Assembly (NCBI RefSeq): GCF_030687895.1
Contig: NZ_CP117452.1
Location: 2,621,501 to 2,685,500, forward strand
Reading direction: 5' to 3'
From: Pseudomonas sp. FP198
GTDB taxonomy: Bacteria > Pseudomonadota > Gammaproteobacteria > Pseudomonadales > Pseudomonadaceae
Length of the DNA stretch: 64,000 nt
Shown: positions 16,844-25,707 of the stretch, in pieces
Position numbering within the stretch: the first letter of the stretch is position 1
Layout of the letters: each line of letters begins with the position of its first letter
Position numbers and translations under genes: made by a program
The notes under the pieces: generated by a model
Database searches by the model: none
What the model was told of the DNA's origin: nothing
What the model saw: only the letters and a program-made list of their open reading frames with translations

Positions 16844-18706
16844 TTACGCGGGATCGGGCATGCTCAACGATTTCTCCAGCCACTGCGTGACTACCTTGAA
16901 AGCCGAATCTGAATTGCGTTCATAAATCAATCCGTGGCCGTTGCCGTGAATACCGAGCGCCGGTAGATCCAGGTGGTGAATGTTGGCACCGGCATTTCGC
17001 AGGAAAGGGACGATGGTGGATGCGTAAGCAGCAAACGCTGATGTCTCACCTGTCACCAGCGCTACCGGAACGCCCTGCAACCCGGGAATTTTCAGGGTTG
17101 ATGGTTCTGCTGTGCGGACTTGCTCCGCCGTCTTGCGAGGCGGATCAAAAGTCAAAGGAGCGGCGGTCAGTCCCCATTCGAGGCTACCTATACCCGGCGT
17201 GTGGCCAAATACCGGCCCCATAGGTTCCACCGCCACAATCCCTGCGATCAGGTCGGGTCGACGATCGGCGACCAACCAGCCACTGGGCCCGGAAGCGGAA
17301 TGCGTAACGATGATGGCCTTACCGATTCTGTCGAGCAGTTCGGCCAGTCGATCCGCGTCCAGGTTCTGCGAAGTTCCGAGGTCGGCCGGCATAGGACCGT
17401 AGGCTGCAATGAAGGCGTCAAACGCTGCTTCGTCATCCAGCTCAAACGGCCATTGTGTTTCTCCGCCTCCCTCTGGGAAGTAAACTTCGCGGGCGCGCTC
17501 ATAGGAAAACGCTGGACCCATCGGTCCCATGATGTCGGGGTGATACGGCGATCGCCCGTGGCCGGGTCTGTCGACGCGAAAGACTACGAAGCCTGCTTCG
17601 ACGAACCGCTGGGCCCAGCCCGGGCGACCATCGGGTGTATCCAGCCATTCAGTGCCTTGCAGCGTGCCTCCATGCACCAGCACTACAGGATAGGGTTGAG
17701 TGATGTGCTCGGGGGACTCCCAGGCTACGTACATCGGACCTTTCGGAAAGCTTTTACCGTTCTGGGTAACGCGGGCTTCGGTCACCCAGAAGTTGCCACG
17801 CCGCGTACGTTTTATCGGTGCGCTTCGCCAGGGTTGCTGGGCATGATCGGTTGATTGGGTAACTATCTGCGTAGCGAAAACCGACCAGTCCTTGTGCCCA
17901 TCTCCTCGGGCTACTGCGGATGTCATTTTCGATCGCACGGCATCGGCTGCAGGCAGTTCCAGGCGCTTGAGACGTGCCGCATCAATAGCCAGATTTATAT
18001 CCTTGAGGCCAAGAGACAGTTTGAAACCCGGTTCAAAACGTCTGTGCACGATGTTCTGCCCATAGCGCTGGTAACCAGGGCCGGTGAACAGAGTCTGGGT
18101 CATGAGGTTGAGGAACATCGAGGGGCTCAGTCCATGGCGTTGAACAAGTTCTGTTGCTTCGCCCAGCGACTGGATGGCTTGAGTGATCATCATGTTGCCG
18201 GCGATTTTCGCGATACACGCCAGTTCAGGTTGATCGCCCAAATACCAGGTCTTTTTCCCGAGTAGGTCAAACAGCGGTTGGACCCTCGAGACAGCTACCT
18301 GCGATCCGGCCGCAAGGATATTCAACTCGCCATTTGCCGCCACGGCAGGCACACCGAAAACCGGCGCCGCGATCAATTCAATGCCGATTGCATCATGTAT
18401 GCCCTGCAACTCCACCATGATCGAAGGCGACAAAGTCGACATCACGATATGCACGCAAGCCCTGTCTGCGTTTTCCAGGGCTGCGCTGGACAGCAGCACC
18501 TCCCTGACGGCGGCATCATCGGCAAGCATGTTGATGACGACCTTTTGCTGAAATGCCGAGGACGGTGATTCGAGAACGCTTACTCCCTCAAGATCCATCA
18601 TCGCAGCGTGACTACGGTTCCATGCCGATACGTGATGGCCGGCCCGGATGAGCAACGGAATGATCGCTCTGGCCATGCTTCCCACACCGATAAAGCCAAT
18701 CTTCAT
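16844..18706 (-). CDS. Fusion: 3-hydroxyisobutyrate dehydrogenase-like domain + alpha/beta hydrolase
   Basis: The protein has 620 residues with two enzyme parts. Residues 1 to about 285 are a beta-hydroxyacid dehydrogenase of the HIBADH type: the NAD(P) loop GFIGVGSMA, then IAKIAGNMMITQAIQSLGEA with the catalytic Lys region, and LKDINLAIDAARL. From about 295 an alpha/beta hydrolase begins (RTRRGNFWV, VLVHGGTLQGTEW, DRPGHGRS), with nucleophile Ser470 in THSASG and a late HGNGHG histidine. ATG 18706 follows a GGGGGA site; the upstream frame offers only TTG. The LysR gene at 18826 is divergent. Function unknown. Confidence 0.8.
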   Translation of the reverse strand: MKIGFIGVGSMARAIIPLLIRAGHHVSAWNRSHAAMMDLEGVSVLESPSSAFQQKVVINMLADDAAVREVLLSSAALENADRACVHIVMSTLSPSIMVELQGIHDAIGIELIAAPVFGVPAVAANGELNILAAGSQVAVSRVQPLFDLLGKKTWYLGDQPELACIAKIAGNMMITQAIQSLGEATELVQRHGLSPSMFLNLMTQTLFTGPGYQRYGQNIVHRRFEPGFKLSLGLKDINLAIDAARLKRLELPAADAVRSKMTSAVARGDGHKDWSVFATQIVTQSTDHAQQPWRSAPIKRTRRGNFWVTEARVTQNGKSFPKGPMYVAWESPEHITQPYPVVLVHGGTLQGTEWLDTPDGRPGWAQRFVEAGFVVFRVDRPGHGRSPYHPDIMGPMGPAFSYERAREVYFPEGGGETQWPFELDDEAAFDAFIAAYGPMPADLGTSQNLDADRLAELLDRIGKAIIVTHSASGPSGWLVADRRPDLIAGIVAVEPMGPVFGHTPGIGSLEWGLTAAPLTFDPPRKTAEQVRTAEPSTLKIPGLQGVPVALVTGETSAFAAYASTIVPFLRNAGANIHHLDLPALGIHGNGHGLIYERNSDSAFKVVTQWLEKSLSMPDPA

Positions 18707-18797
18707 GTTCAATCCCCCGGTTGGTGTTTCGACGAAGGTGTATGCAGCGAAGTATGTCGGGCCTGGGATTGCTACGGCAGTGCCATTGCTGCACTCT

Positions 18798-18809
18798 CAA
18801 TGTTCATTT
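18798..18809. promoter_or_regulatory. CAATGTTCATTT element (copy 1)
   Basis: The 12-bp sequence CAATGTTCATTT lies 16 bp before the LysR start codon, and an identical copy is at 21267-21278 between the MFS and SDR genes. Both regions also contain GGCAGTGCC. It is a candidate half-site for the LysR protein encoded at 18826. Confidence 0.4.
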
Positions 18810-18825
18810 TTGTACGGGGTAAAGC

Positions 18826-19686
18826 ATGGACTGGAGTGATGTGCGGGTCTTTCTTGCGATTGCCCGCAGCGGGTCATTGGGCGCTGCCGCCAAGCTATTG
18901 GGTGTTAGCCATCCGACCGTGGGGCGGCGCTTGCAGGTGTTTGAGCAGTCCAGTGGCCAGCCCATTTTCCTGCGTACCACCCAAGGTCTGGTACTGACTG
19001 AAAGCGGAGAGAAGCTGCTCAGCCTGGCGCAGGAAATGGAGCAAAGTGCGTTGGGCATCGAAAGGCGCCTGGCGGGGGACAGCGCGCAGCCGGAAGGCGT
19101 GTTGCGTATTTCCTGCGCTGACTGGTTCGCCTGTTATGTGCTGGCTCCGGTGCTGGCCGAACTGGGGCGACGTTATCCGTTGATCGTGCCTGAGGTGATT
19201 GCCGGACATCGATTGTTCGACCTGGCTCGTCGCGACGCCGATATCGCGTTTCGAATTGTCCCTTTCACCGAACCCGATATCGTGCACCGCAAGCTGATCG
19301 CCCTGAGCTATGGGTTATACACGGCCGTCGGATCTGCTGATCCGGAGCCACAGGGCGAAGGGGGTGGTTTGATTACCATGAGTGTTGCCCAGTCTCATTA
19401 TCCCGATGTGCAGTGGCTGCAGCAGCGTTACCCTCTGGCGCGTACCGTGTTCACCAGTAGCAGCCGCACGATCCAGGCGCAAATGTGCGCGCAAGGGCAA
19501 GGCGTCGCGGTATTGCCTCGCGCCCTGGGCGACCGGTTGACGGCGCTGCGGCTTATTGACTCTGATGAACCGCCACCGGGCCGGGACATATGGATGGGCT
19601 ACCACCAGGACATGCGCCAGATGGACAGTCTGCGTGCGCTTGCCGACCTGGCCTCCGTCATGATCGGCACTCAGGCAGACGATTGA
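18826..19686 (+). CDS. LysR-family transcriptional regulator
   Basis: The protein has 286 residues. The N-terminal winged HTH is clear (DVRVFLAIARSGSLGAAAKLLGVSHPTVGRRLQVFE), followed by the LysR substrate-binding domain from about residue 90. It belongs to the group with a shorter effector domain, often acting as a local repressor. It is divergent from the fusion gene at 18706 and ends 1 bp from the convergent MFS gene. A sequence shared by its own promoter and the MFS/SDR intergenic region suggests it controls both. Confidence 0.9.
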   Translation: MDWSDVRVFLAIARSGSLGAAAKLLGVSHPTVGRRLQVFEQSSGQPIFLRTTQGLVLTESGEKLLSLAQEMEQSALGIERRLAGDSAQPEGVLRISCADWFACYVLAPVLAELGRRYPLIVPEVIAGHRLFDLARRDADIAFRIVPFTEPDIVHRKLIALSYGLYTAVGSADPEPQGEGGGLITMSVAQSHYPDVQWLQQRYPLARTVFTSSSRTIQAQMCAQGQGVAVLPRALGDRLTALRLIDSDEPPPGRDIWMGYHQDMRQMDSLRALADLASVMIGTQADD

Positions 19687-19687
19687 C

Positions 19688-21145
19688 TCACTCTGCCGGG
19701 TGCATGGCCGCCGTTTGCAGCTCTGCAGCAGGTTGGCGCGCCAGGCTCAGGCTCAGTCCTGCGCCTACCGCCAGGCATGCGGCGATGCAGAGGATCGAGA
19801 CGGTGAAGGCGTGGGTGATGGCCGCCGCGTCCGTGTTCGTGCCCAGAAGCGTGTAAAAAATGCCGCCGATGATCGCCACGCTCAGTGACGTGCTGATTTG
19901 CAGGGTGGAACTGGTGATGCCCGCAATCATCCCGGAATACGCCGGTACCACGCGTCCTGTGATCATGCGCATCAATGTCGGAAGGGCCAGTCCTTGTCCG
20001 AAGCCGATCAGAAAGAGGATCACGGCAAGGGACAGCGCAGAGGGCGTGACGGCCGTCGGTGTGTGCGCCACGAGCCAGGCCAACAGCACGAACCCCAGCA
20101 CTTCGAGTGCCATTCCGAAGGGATTCACATAAGACCCCAGCCAACGCCGGAACTGATGGGTGGCGAGCGGTCCCAGCAAGAAGCCAGCGCCGAATGGAAG
20201 AAAGACCAGACCTGCACTGAGCGGGCTCGCATGCAGTGCTCCCTGTAAATAAATGGAAAACAGCAGGAAGAACACGCCGATCGCATAGAAGGTCAGTGCG
20301 ACGAGCAATGCCCGGCCCAGCCCGGGTGCACGCAGTGCAGCAGGGTTGAGCAACGGAGCGCCTTGCGCTTGATACAAACGGGCTTCGTAGCGCCAGAACA
20401 GCCAGGCCAGCAGTGGCACCGCCGCAAGCGACAGCCAGGCCCACAATGGCCAGCCCGCTTCACGCCCCTCAATCAGTGGAACGATCAGAGCCGCAAGCGT
20501 CACCATGGATAGGACCGTTCCGCCCAGATCCAGCTTGCTGGTCTGTTGCGCGCGGGTTTCCTTGACTACGGGGATGGCGATCAGAATGACCAGCAATGCA
20601 ATCGGTAAATTCACCAGAAATATCGCCCGCCAGCCCAAGTTCATCAGGTTGAGCGATATCAATATTCCGCCAAGTGCCTGGCCGACAACCGAGGCCAGAC
20701 CAAAGGCCGCGCCATACAGGCTCAGCGCCAAGGGCTTTTCGGACTCTGGGAATATCGCCTGAACTGACGCGAGTGCCTGAGGGGCCATGATGGCTGCCGT
20801 CACGCCTTGCAGCGAACGTCCGGCGATCAACACCCAGGGTGACTCGGCGACACCGCAGATCAGTGAGGCAATGGCAAAGCCAATCAGGCCAACGAAGAAC
20901 ATTCTCATGCGGCCAAAGATGTCTCCAAGTCGTCCGCCGGTGATCAGTGTCACGGCATAAAGCGCCGCATATGAGGAGATGATCAACTGTTCGGAGGAGG
21001 CGGCCGTGCCCAGCGATTGCTGGATTGAGGGCAGCGCTACGTTGACGATGAAAAAATCCAGCGGCGGCAAGAATGCACCGACCAACAAGATGGCGAACAT
21101 CAGCCAGCGCCGCGGTTCAGGGAGGGCTACTTTTTTCTGAGGCAT
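19688..21145 (-). CDS. MFS drug-efflux-type transporter, DHA2-like
   Basis: The protein (485 residues from ATG 21145, preceded by AAGGAG) has about 14 hydrophobic segments. Motif A is GGRLGDIFGRMRMF and motif C-like glycine segments follow, with the early LDFFIVNVALPSIQ that marks the DHA2 (EmrB/QacA) group. It should act as a proton-driven exporter in the inner membrane. It is divergent from the SDR gene at 21368 and convergent with the LysR gene. Confidence 0.85.
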   Translation of the reverse strand: MPQKKVALPEPRRWLMFAILLVGAFLPPLDFFIVNVALPSIQQSLGTAASSEQLIISSYAALYAVTLITGGRLGDIFGRMRMFFVGLIGFAIASLICGVAESPWVLIAGRSLQGVTAAIMAPQALASVQAIFPESEKPLALSLYGAAFGLASVVGQALGGILISLNLMNLGWRAIFLVNLPIALLVILIAIPVVKETRAQQTSKLDLGGTVLSMVTLAALIVPLIEGREAGWPLWAWLSLAAVPLLAWLFWRYEARLYQAQGAPLLNPAALRAPGLGRALLVALTFYAIGVFFLLFSIYLQGALHASPLSAGLVFLPFGAGFLLGPLATHQFRRWLGSYVNPFGMALEVLGFVLLAWLVAHTPTAVTPSALSLAVILFLIGFGQGLALPTLMRMITGRVVPAYSGMIAGITSSTLQISTSLSVAIIGGIFYTLLGTNTDAAAITHAFTVSILCIAACLAVGAGLSLSLARQPAAELQTAAMHPAE

Positions 21146-21258
21146 AAGGTCTCCTTTCTGGAACCCTTCGGTGCCAGAATATTCTCGATTGCGGGTCATG
21201 TTCTGAATCAGCTGGCTCCAATCTAAACGATCGAACCTTCGCTTACGCCTCACATAAT

Positions 21259-21278
21259 TGAACGACCAATGTTCATTT
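21259..21278. promoter_or_regulatory. TGAAC-N7-GTTCA palindrome with CAATGTTCATTT (copy 2)
   Basis: TGAAC (21259-21263) and GTTCA (21271-21275) form an inverted repeat, overlapping the CAATGTTCATTT element also present at 18798-18809. The site lies between the divergent MFS and SDR genes and resembles a LysR-type operator. Confidence 0.45.
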
Positions 21279-21367
21279 ATGGCAGTGCCGCTCAGACCCT
21301 GATTCCTCTCAAAATGGCCGCACTGTGGTTTCAGTCGAGCCACACAGCCGAGACTGGGGAGTCAGAT

Positions 21368-22126
21368 ATGTCAGGTAAATTCGCTAATCAGATTGCAGTC
21401 GTCACCGGTGCATCCACCGGGATCGGGTTTGCGATTGCACAGGGCTTGATTGCCGAGGGGGCGAAACGTGTTTACATCACTGGGCGTTCTGCAGCCACGC
21501 TGGAAGCGGCGGTGGCCAAGCTCGGCGATAGAGCGATCGCGGTCACTTCCGATGTCGCGCGCCAGGCTGATCTGGACAAGCTCAAGGCCACGATTGAGGC
21601 CCGTAACGATCAGTTGGACTCAGTGTTTGCCAACGCGGGTATCTGCGAAAAAAACCCGTTGGGCGAGACCACCGAGGCGGCCTACTTCAACATGTTCGAC
21701 ATAAACGTGAAGGGCGTCTTTTTTACTGTGCAGACGTTGATGCCTTTGTTGAAAAATGGCGCTTCGATCGTGCTGACGGCTTCTATCTGCTCCAGCAATG
21801 GGATGGAAGGACTGAGTCTCTACAACGCATCCAAGGCTGCAGTGAGGTCCTTCGCAAGGACTTGGGCCAACGAACTCAAAGGCCGCAAGGTTCGAGCGAA
21901 CGTCCTGAGCCCTGGCTTCACCCGCACCCCTCTGATGGATAACGGCTTGAAGATGAGCGAAAGCGACATTGTCGCGCTGCGCCAACATGTCGAGCAGATC
22001 ACTCCGCTGGGGTATATGGCCCAACCTGAGGAAATCGCCTCCTCGGCGCTGTTCCTTGCATCCGCCGATGCGAAATATGTCAACGGTGTGGAGCTGATGG
22101 TCGACGGCGGCCTGTCGCAGATCTGA
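21368..22126 (+). CDS. SDR family oxidoreductase
   Basis: This is a classical short-chain dehydrogenase (252 residues). The cofactor loop is VTGASTGIG, the FANAG motif is present, the catalytic Ser is in LTASICSSNG and the YNASK motif is intact. It ends with VDGGLSQI, the usual SDR tail. ATG 21368 follows GGGGAGT. It is divergent from the MFS gene and is followed 54 bp downstream by a SnoaL-like gene, likely co-transcribed. Substrate unknown. Confidence 0.9.
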   Translation: MSGKFANQIAVVTGASTGIGFAIAQGLIAEGAKRVYITGRSAATLEAAVAKLGDRAIAVTSDVARQADLDKLKATIEARNDQLDSVFANAGICEKNPLGETTEAAYFNMFDINVKGVFFTVQTLMPLLKNGASIVLTASICSSNGMEGLSLYNASKAAVRSFARTWANELKGRKVRANVLSPGFTRTPLMDNGLKMSESDIVALRQHVEQITPLGYMAQPEEIASSALFLASADAKYVNGVELMVDGGLSQI

Positions 22127-22180
22127 ACACTCGCTCAACCGTAGCGCAGCCCTCGCGAAGCCTCAGCAGGATACCTCATC

Positions 22181-22687
22181 ATGAATATTGAAGAACTGAC
22201 CACTCGACTGGAAGCCCTGGAAAGTCGCGCCGCCATCGAGTCGCTGATCAGCGCTTACGCCAATGCCTTCGACCGCATCGACGCATCGCTTCTTAGCGCA
22301 ATCTGGCACGAAGAGTCGACACTGGATCTACCGGGTTTCGGCCAGGCCGGAAACCGTGACGAAATCCTGGCGATGGCGCAAAACAGCTGGCGCCAGATGC
22401 CCCATATGCACCACTGGATGGCCAACCCGCTGATCCAAATCGAGGGTGACAGCGCGGTGGGCACGGTAGCTGCGGATGGCCTGTTCCATGACATTGAAAA
22501 AGGCCCGGTTCAAGTCAGCGGGTTGTACCACGATAGGTTTGAACGTCGGGACGGAAAATGGGCGTTTCTGTCACGTCGTTTTGAACTGCATTTCCTGACA
22601 CCGTTAAAAGATTGGGTGCCCATAGCGGGCGATGAAAAGCATGCAGTGGAGCAACATCAGAGCCGGAGCACGCTTTCAAAGGGATGA
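22181..22687 (+). CDS. SnoaL/NTF2-like domain protein
   Basis: The protein (168 residues) has the cone-shaped SnoaL-like_4 pattern: an N-terminal helix (LESRAAIESLISAYANAFDRID), then IWHEESTLDLPGFG and a C-terminal sheet (GLYHDRFERRDGKWAFLSRRFELHFL). Such proteins are often small isomerases, dehydratases or hydroxylases in aromatic or polyketide metabolism. It probably acts with the SDR encoded just upstream on the same strand. The reaction cannot be told. Confidence 0.8.
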   Translation: MNIEELTTRLEALESRAAIESLISAYANAFDRIDASLLSAIWHEESTLDLPGFGQAGNRDEILAMAQNSWRQMPHMHHWMANPLIQIEGDSAVGTVAADGLFHDIEKGPVQVSGLYHDRFERRDGKWAFLSRRFELHFLTPLKDWVPIAGDEKHAVEQHQSRSTLSKG

Positions 22688-22745
22688 CGTGCTTGCATGA
22701 TGTTCAGTGAGAGCTCAAACGACAAACGCTGCTCGCGGATGTCGT

Positions 22746-24140
22746 TCAGGCTCCAGGGAATGACAGCGAAAAACGGATAATCCCGGGCTTTGGCTGTTCA
22801 ACACGCACGTGACCTTCATGCAGTTGCATGATTGCCACGACGATGGCGAGGCCAAGGCCGTAGGAGTCAGAGTTCTGGTGGCGAGACGCATCGCCGCGGT
22901 AAAAGCGGTCGAAGAGTTTGCCCATGGTTTCGTCACTCAGCACCGGCCCTTGGTTCTCCACTTCAATGCGAGCTTCGCCGGGGGTTTCCATCACCCGCAT
23001 CTGAATCTCGGTGCCCTCGCAGGCATAGCGAACGGCGTTCGCCACCAGGTTGCTCAAGGCTCTGCGCAGCAGCAAGGGGTCAGCGAGCACGTTTCCATCG
23101 CCTGTTATTTGTACGGTCATTCGCCGCTCTTCAGCCAAGCCTTCAAAGTAGTCGGCAATGCGCTGTGATTCGTCATGCAGCGATAGTTGTTGGCGCTCTA
23201 CCACTGCTTGTGCTTCATCGGCGCGCGCAAGGAACAGAATGCTTTCGACGATGCGCGAGATCCGTTCGAGCTCTTCAAGGTTAGAAGCGATCAGTGCCTG
23301 ATAGTCATCCTCGCTGCGGCGCTGGCGAAGGGCGACCTGGCAATGCCCCATCAGCGACCCCACCGGCGTGCGGATTTCATGGGCAAGGTCAGCGGAAAAT
23401 TGCGTCAATCGTTGATAACCCCGGGCAAGACGATCGAGCATCGCGTTGTAGGCGTCACTCAGCTGTTGCAGTTCAACCGGCGTATCGGCGCTGTCCATAC
23501 GGCTGTGCAGACGCTCGGGTGTTATCGCTGCCGCATGCGCGGCCATCTTGCACAACGGACGCAGCCCTCGACGCAGTACCAGGTAACCCAGCAACGCGGT
23601 GGCCAGAAAGGCAAGGGCAACGGCCAGGTAGATACGTTCGCGATACGCCGCGAGCATGGCCATTTCCTTGCCCATGAGGTGTGCGGCGGTCAGGCGCACT
23701 TCACGTCCCCCCGAGGTGGTGACGACGGAGGCGGCGCGCAGCATTGTTCCCGAGTCGGTCACGCCGCTACGCAGGTCACTGACGCTCAGCTTTGTATCTT
23801 GGCCGATCACGGGCAGTTCAGGCAACGTGACGTTCAGTGGATTTACCTGGATTACCGGTTGCTGTCCGGGCTGTTCAATGATGAAGATGTCGTCTTCGCT
23901 GTCGAGCATGTTCTTGAAAATCTGTGGGCTGTCGCGCAGCTTTTCGATGGCGAGCTCGTAGTGCAGCAGTTTGCGAAAATGCTCCAGACGGCCCATGACC
24001 GCATGATCGCTGTACACCAATACCGAGGCTTTCATGGTCTGATACAGATAAACGCCTGCGCCGGCTACGGCCAGCATCGCTACCATGGAAAACGCCATGG
24101 TCGATCGCAGGGTTAGAGAGGGTTGGCGTCGGGACCGCAT
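22746..24140 (-). CDS. CusS/HprS-like sensor histidine kinase
   Basis: The protein has 464 residues: an N-terminal transmembrane helix, a periplasmic loop of about 150 residues, a second helix near 175, HAMP, HisKA with AHEIRTPVGSLMGH, and HATPase motifs (ALSNLVANAVRYA, DSYGLGLAIVVAI). This is the layout of the heavy-metal and redox sensors CusS, CopS and HprS. The gene overlaps the response-regulator gene by 28 bp. The divergent operon includes a sulfite-oxidase-family reductase, so an HprS-like oxidative signal (HOCl or peroxide) is a reasonable inference; copper is the alternative. Confidence 0.85.
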   Translation of the reverse strand: MRSRRQPSLTLRSTMAFSMVAMLAVAGAGVYLYQTMKASVLVYSDHAVMGRLEHFRKLLHYELAIEKLRDSPQIFKNMLDSEDDIFIIEQPGQQPVIQVNPLNVTLPELPVIGQDTKLSVSDLRSGVTDSGTMLRAASVVTTSGGREVRLTAAHLMGKEMAMLAAYRERIYLAVALAFLATALLGYLVLRRGLRPLCKMAAHAAAITPERLHSRMDSADTPVELQQLSDAYNAMLDRLARGYQRLTQFSADLAHEIRTPVGSLMGHCQVALRQRRSEDDYQALIASNLEELERISRIVESILFLARADEAQAVVERQQLSLHDESQRIADYFEGLAEERRMTVQITGDGNVLADPLLLRRALSNLVANAVRYACEGTEIQMRVMETPGEARIEVENQGPVLSDETMGKLFDRFYRGDASRHQNSDSYGLGLAIVVAIMQLHEGHVRVEQPKPGIIRFSLSFPGA

Positions 24141-24808
24141 GGCCTCACCTCGCAGACATAGCCGATAGCGCGAATGGTATGGATCAGTTTATTCGGGTAG
24201 GACTGGTCGACCTTGCTGCGCAGGCGCTTGACCGCGACGTCCACCACGTTGGTATCACTGTCGAAATTCATGTCCCAGACTTCCGAAGCGATCTGTGTCC
24301 TTGACAGCACATCGCCTGTCCGGCGCAGAAACAGATGCAGAAGGGCGAACTCCTTGTTGGTCAACACGATTACCTGCTGTTGGCGAGTAACGCGACGGCG
24401 CACCAGATCCAGCTCCAGGTCGGCGAGGTGAAAATGGTCGGCTTCGCGCACCACACCGCGACGCAAAATGGTGCGGATGCGTAACAGCAATTCGGTAAAC
24501 GAAAAAGGTTTGACCAGGTAATCATCGGCGCCCAGTTCCAGGCCGCGAATGCGGTCATGCAATTGGTCGCGCGCGGTGAGGAACAGCACGGGTACGTCTT
24601 GTCTGGCGCGCAAGAGCTCAATGATCTGAAACCCGTCAATCCCGGGCAACATCACGTCCAGCACGATCAGGTCGTACATTGTATGCAAGGCCATGTGCAG
24701 GCCGTCGGCACCATGCTGGGTCCAGTCGACGTTGTAACCGGACTCGCCGAGCCCCTTTTTGAGGTACTCACCTGTTTTGGTGTCATCTTCGATCAGCAGG
24801 ATATGCAT
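24113..24808 (-). CDS. CusR/HprR-like OmpR-family response regulator
   Basis: The protein has 231 residues: a receiver domain with acidic pocket EDD, phospho-acceptor in VLDVMLPGIDG and KPFSF, then a winged-helix DNA-binding domain ending near RAIGYVCEV. The linker and DNA-binding part (SRTQIASEVWDMNFDSDTNVVDVAVKRLR) match the CusR/HprR/CopR branch closely. ATG 24808 is the start; the frame extends upstream without need. A CusR/HprR-type box lies about 130 bp upstream at 24935-24956, so it probably autoregulates and activates the divergent operon. Confidence 0.9.
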   Translation of the reverse strand: MHILLIEDDTKTGEYLKKGLGESGYNVDWTQHGADGLHMALHTMYDLIVLDVMLPGIDGFQIIELLRARQDVPVLFLTARDQLHDRIRGLELGADDYLVKPFSFTELLLRIRTILRRGVVREADHFHLADLELDLVRRRVTRQQQVIVLTNKEFALLHLFLRRTGDVLSRTQIASEVWDMNFDSDTNVVDVAVKRLRSKVDQSYPNKLIHTIRAIGYVCEVRPCGPDANPL

Positions 24809-24901
24809 CGTGAGGCGCGCTCGGGTCTCTTCATGACGGGATTCAACCCGCGACATCGGTATCTCGGTTGTGCAGTGTAACGAGATGAGCCGGCGCAGTT
24901 G

Positions 24902-24956
24902 GTTACATTTCTGTCATTCATTGGGATGGGCTGGCGAATGACAAAAATGTCATTCG
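24902..24956. promoter_or_regulatory. CusR/HprR-type response-regulator boxes
   Basis: The main site at 24935-24956 is a perfect palindrome with 9-bp arms CGAATGACA and TGTCATTCG around AAAA. It matches the core AATGACA-N4-TGTCATT of the known CusR/HprR box. A second, imperfect copy (TTACA-TTTC-TGTCATT) is at 24903-24918. Both lie between the divergent two-component and cytochrome b/reductase operons. Confidence 0.7.
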
Positions 24957-25024
24957 GCGGTCATCGTGACGTCCCGGTCTGCGGTCGAGGATGGCGGCAC
25001 ATCTACCAGTGAGGAATCGTCGCC

Positions 25025-25636
25025 ATGCAACTCAAACACGCCCTGTCTACCACGTTCGGTTTGTTGATGTTCAGTGCTGCCGTCATTGCCACCGCGGCCG
25101 ACATGCCGGTGATCAAACCGCTGCGTGGCACGGTGGAAAGCGTCAGCAACAATACTCTGACATTCACTGTCCGCTCCGGCGCTCAGCAGACTATCGGACT
25201 GACAGACAAGACCGGTATCAACCGGGTATCGAAGGCCAATATCGACTCGATCAAATCCGACAGCTTCATTGGCTCGGCGGCCATCCCGCAGGCCAACGGA
25301 ACATTGAAGGCGCTCGAGGTCACGGTATTCGACGCCAGCCTCAAGGGTAGCGGTGAAGGTCATTATGGCTGGCAGAACGCGGATGGCAGCACAGGCACCA
25401 TGACCAACGGTACCGTGGGGAAACTGTCCAAAGCTGACGGCCGCACATTGACCGTCAACTACAAGGGTGGCGAGAAACAAATCGTCGTACCGGATGACGT
25501 GCCAATCGCCTACGTCGAGCCAGGCAAAGCCGATGAACTGGTCAAAGGTACGAAAATTGTCGTGTTCCCGGCCGCAGATGGAACCACCGCGCGCGGCATT
25601 GCGGTTGGCAAGGATGGCTTCCAACCACCGATGTAA
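25025..25636 (+). CDS. Exported beta-rich protein of unknown function
   Basis: The protein (203 residues) has a signal peptide (KHALSTTFGLLMFSAAVIATAAD). The mature part has two similar halves of small-barrel type, seen in PLRGTVESVSNNTLTFTV and GTVGKLSKADGRTLTVNY, like the repeat of DUF5666-type exported proteins. It is the first gene of the operon that continues with cytochrome b and the molybdoprotein, downstream of the response-regulator box. It may bind or deliver something needed by the reductase, but that is inference. Confidence 0.65.
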   Translation: MQLKHALSTTFGLLMFSAAVIATAADMPVIKPLRGTVESVSNNTLTFTVRSGAQQTIGLTDKTGINRVSKANIDSIKSDSFIGSAAIPQANGTLKALEVTVFDASLKGSGEGHYGWQNADGSTGTMTNGTVGKLSKADGRTLTVNYKGGEKQIVVPDDVPIAYVEPGKADELVKGTKIVVFPAADGTTARGIAVGKDGFQPPM

Positions 25637-25707
25637 TCACCTGAAAAGGCTGGGGCGCTGCCGTCTGGCAACGCTCCGCTACATGGATGGCTTTCAAGGG
25701 GAAACAC

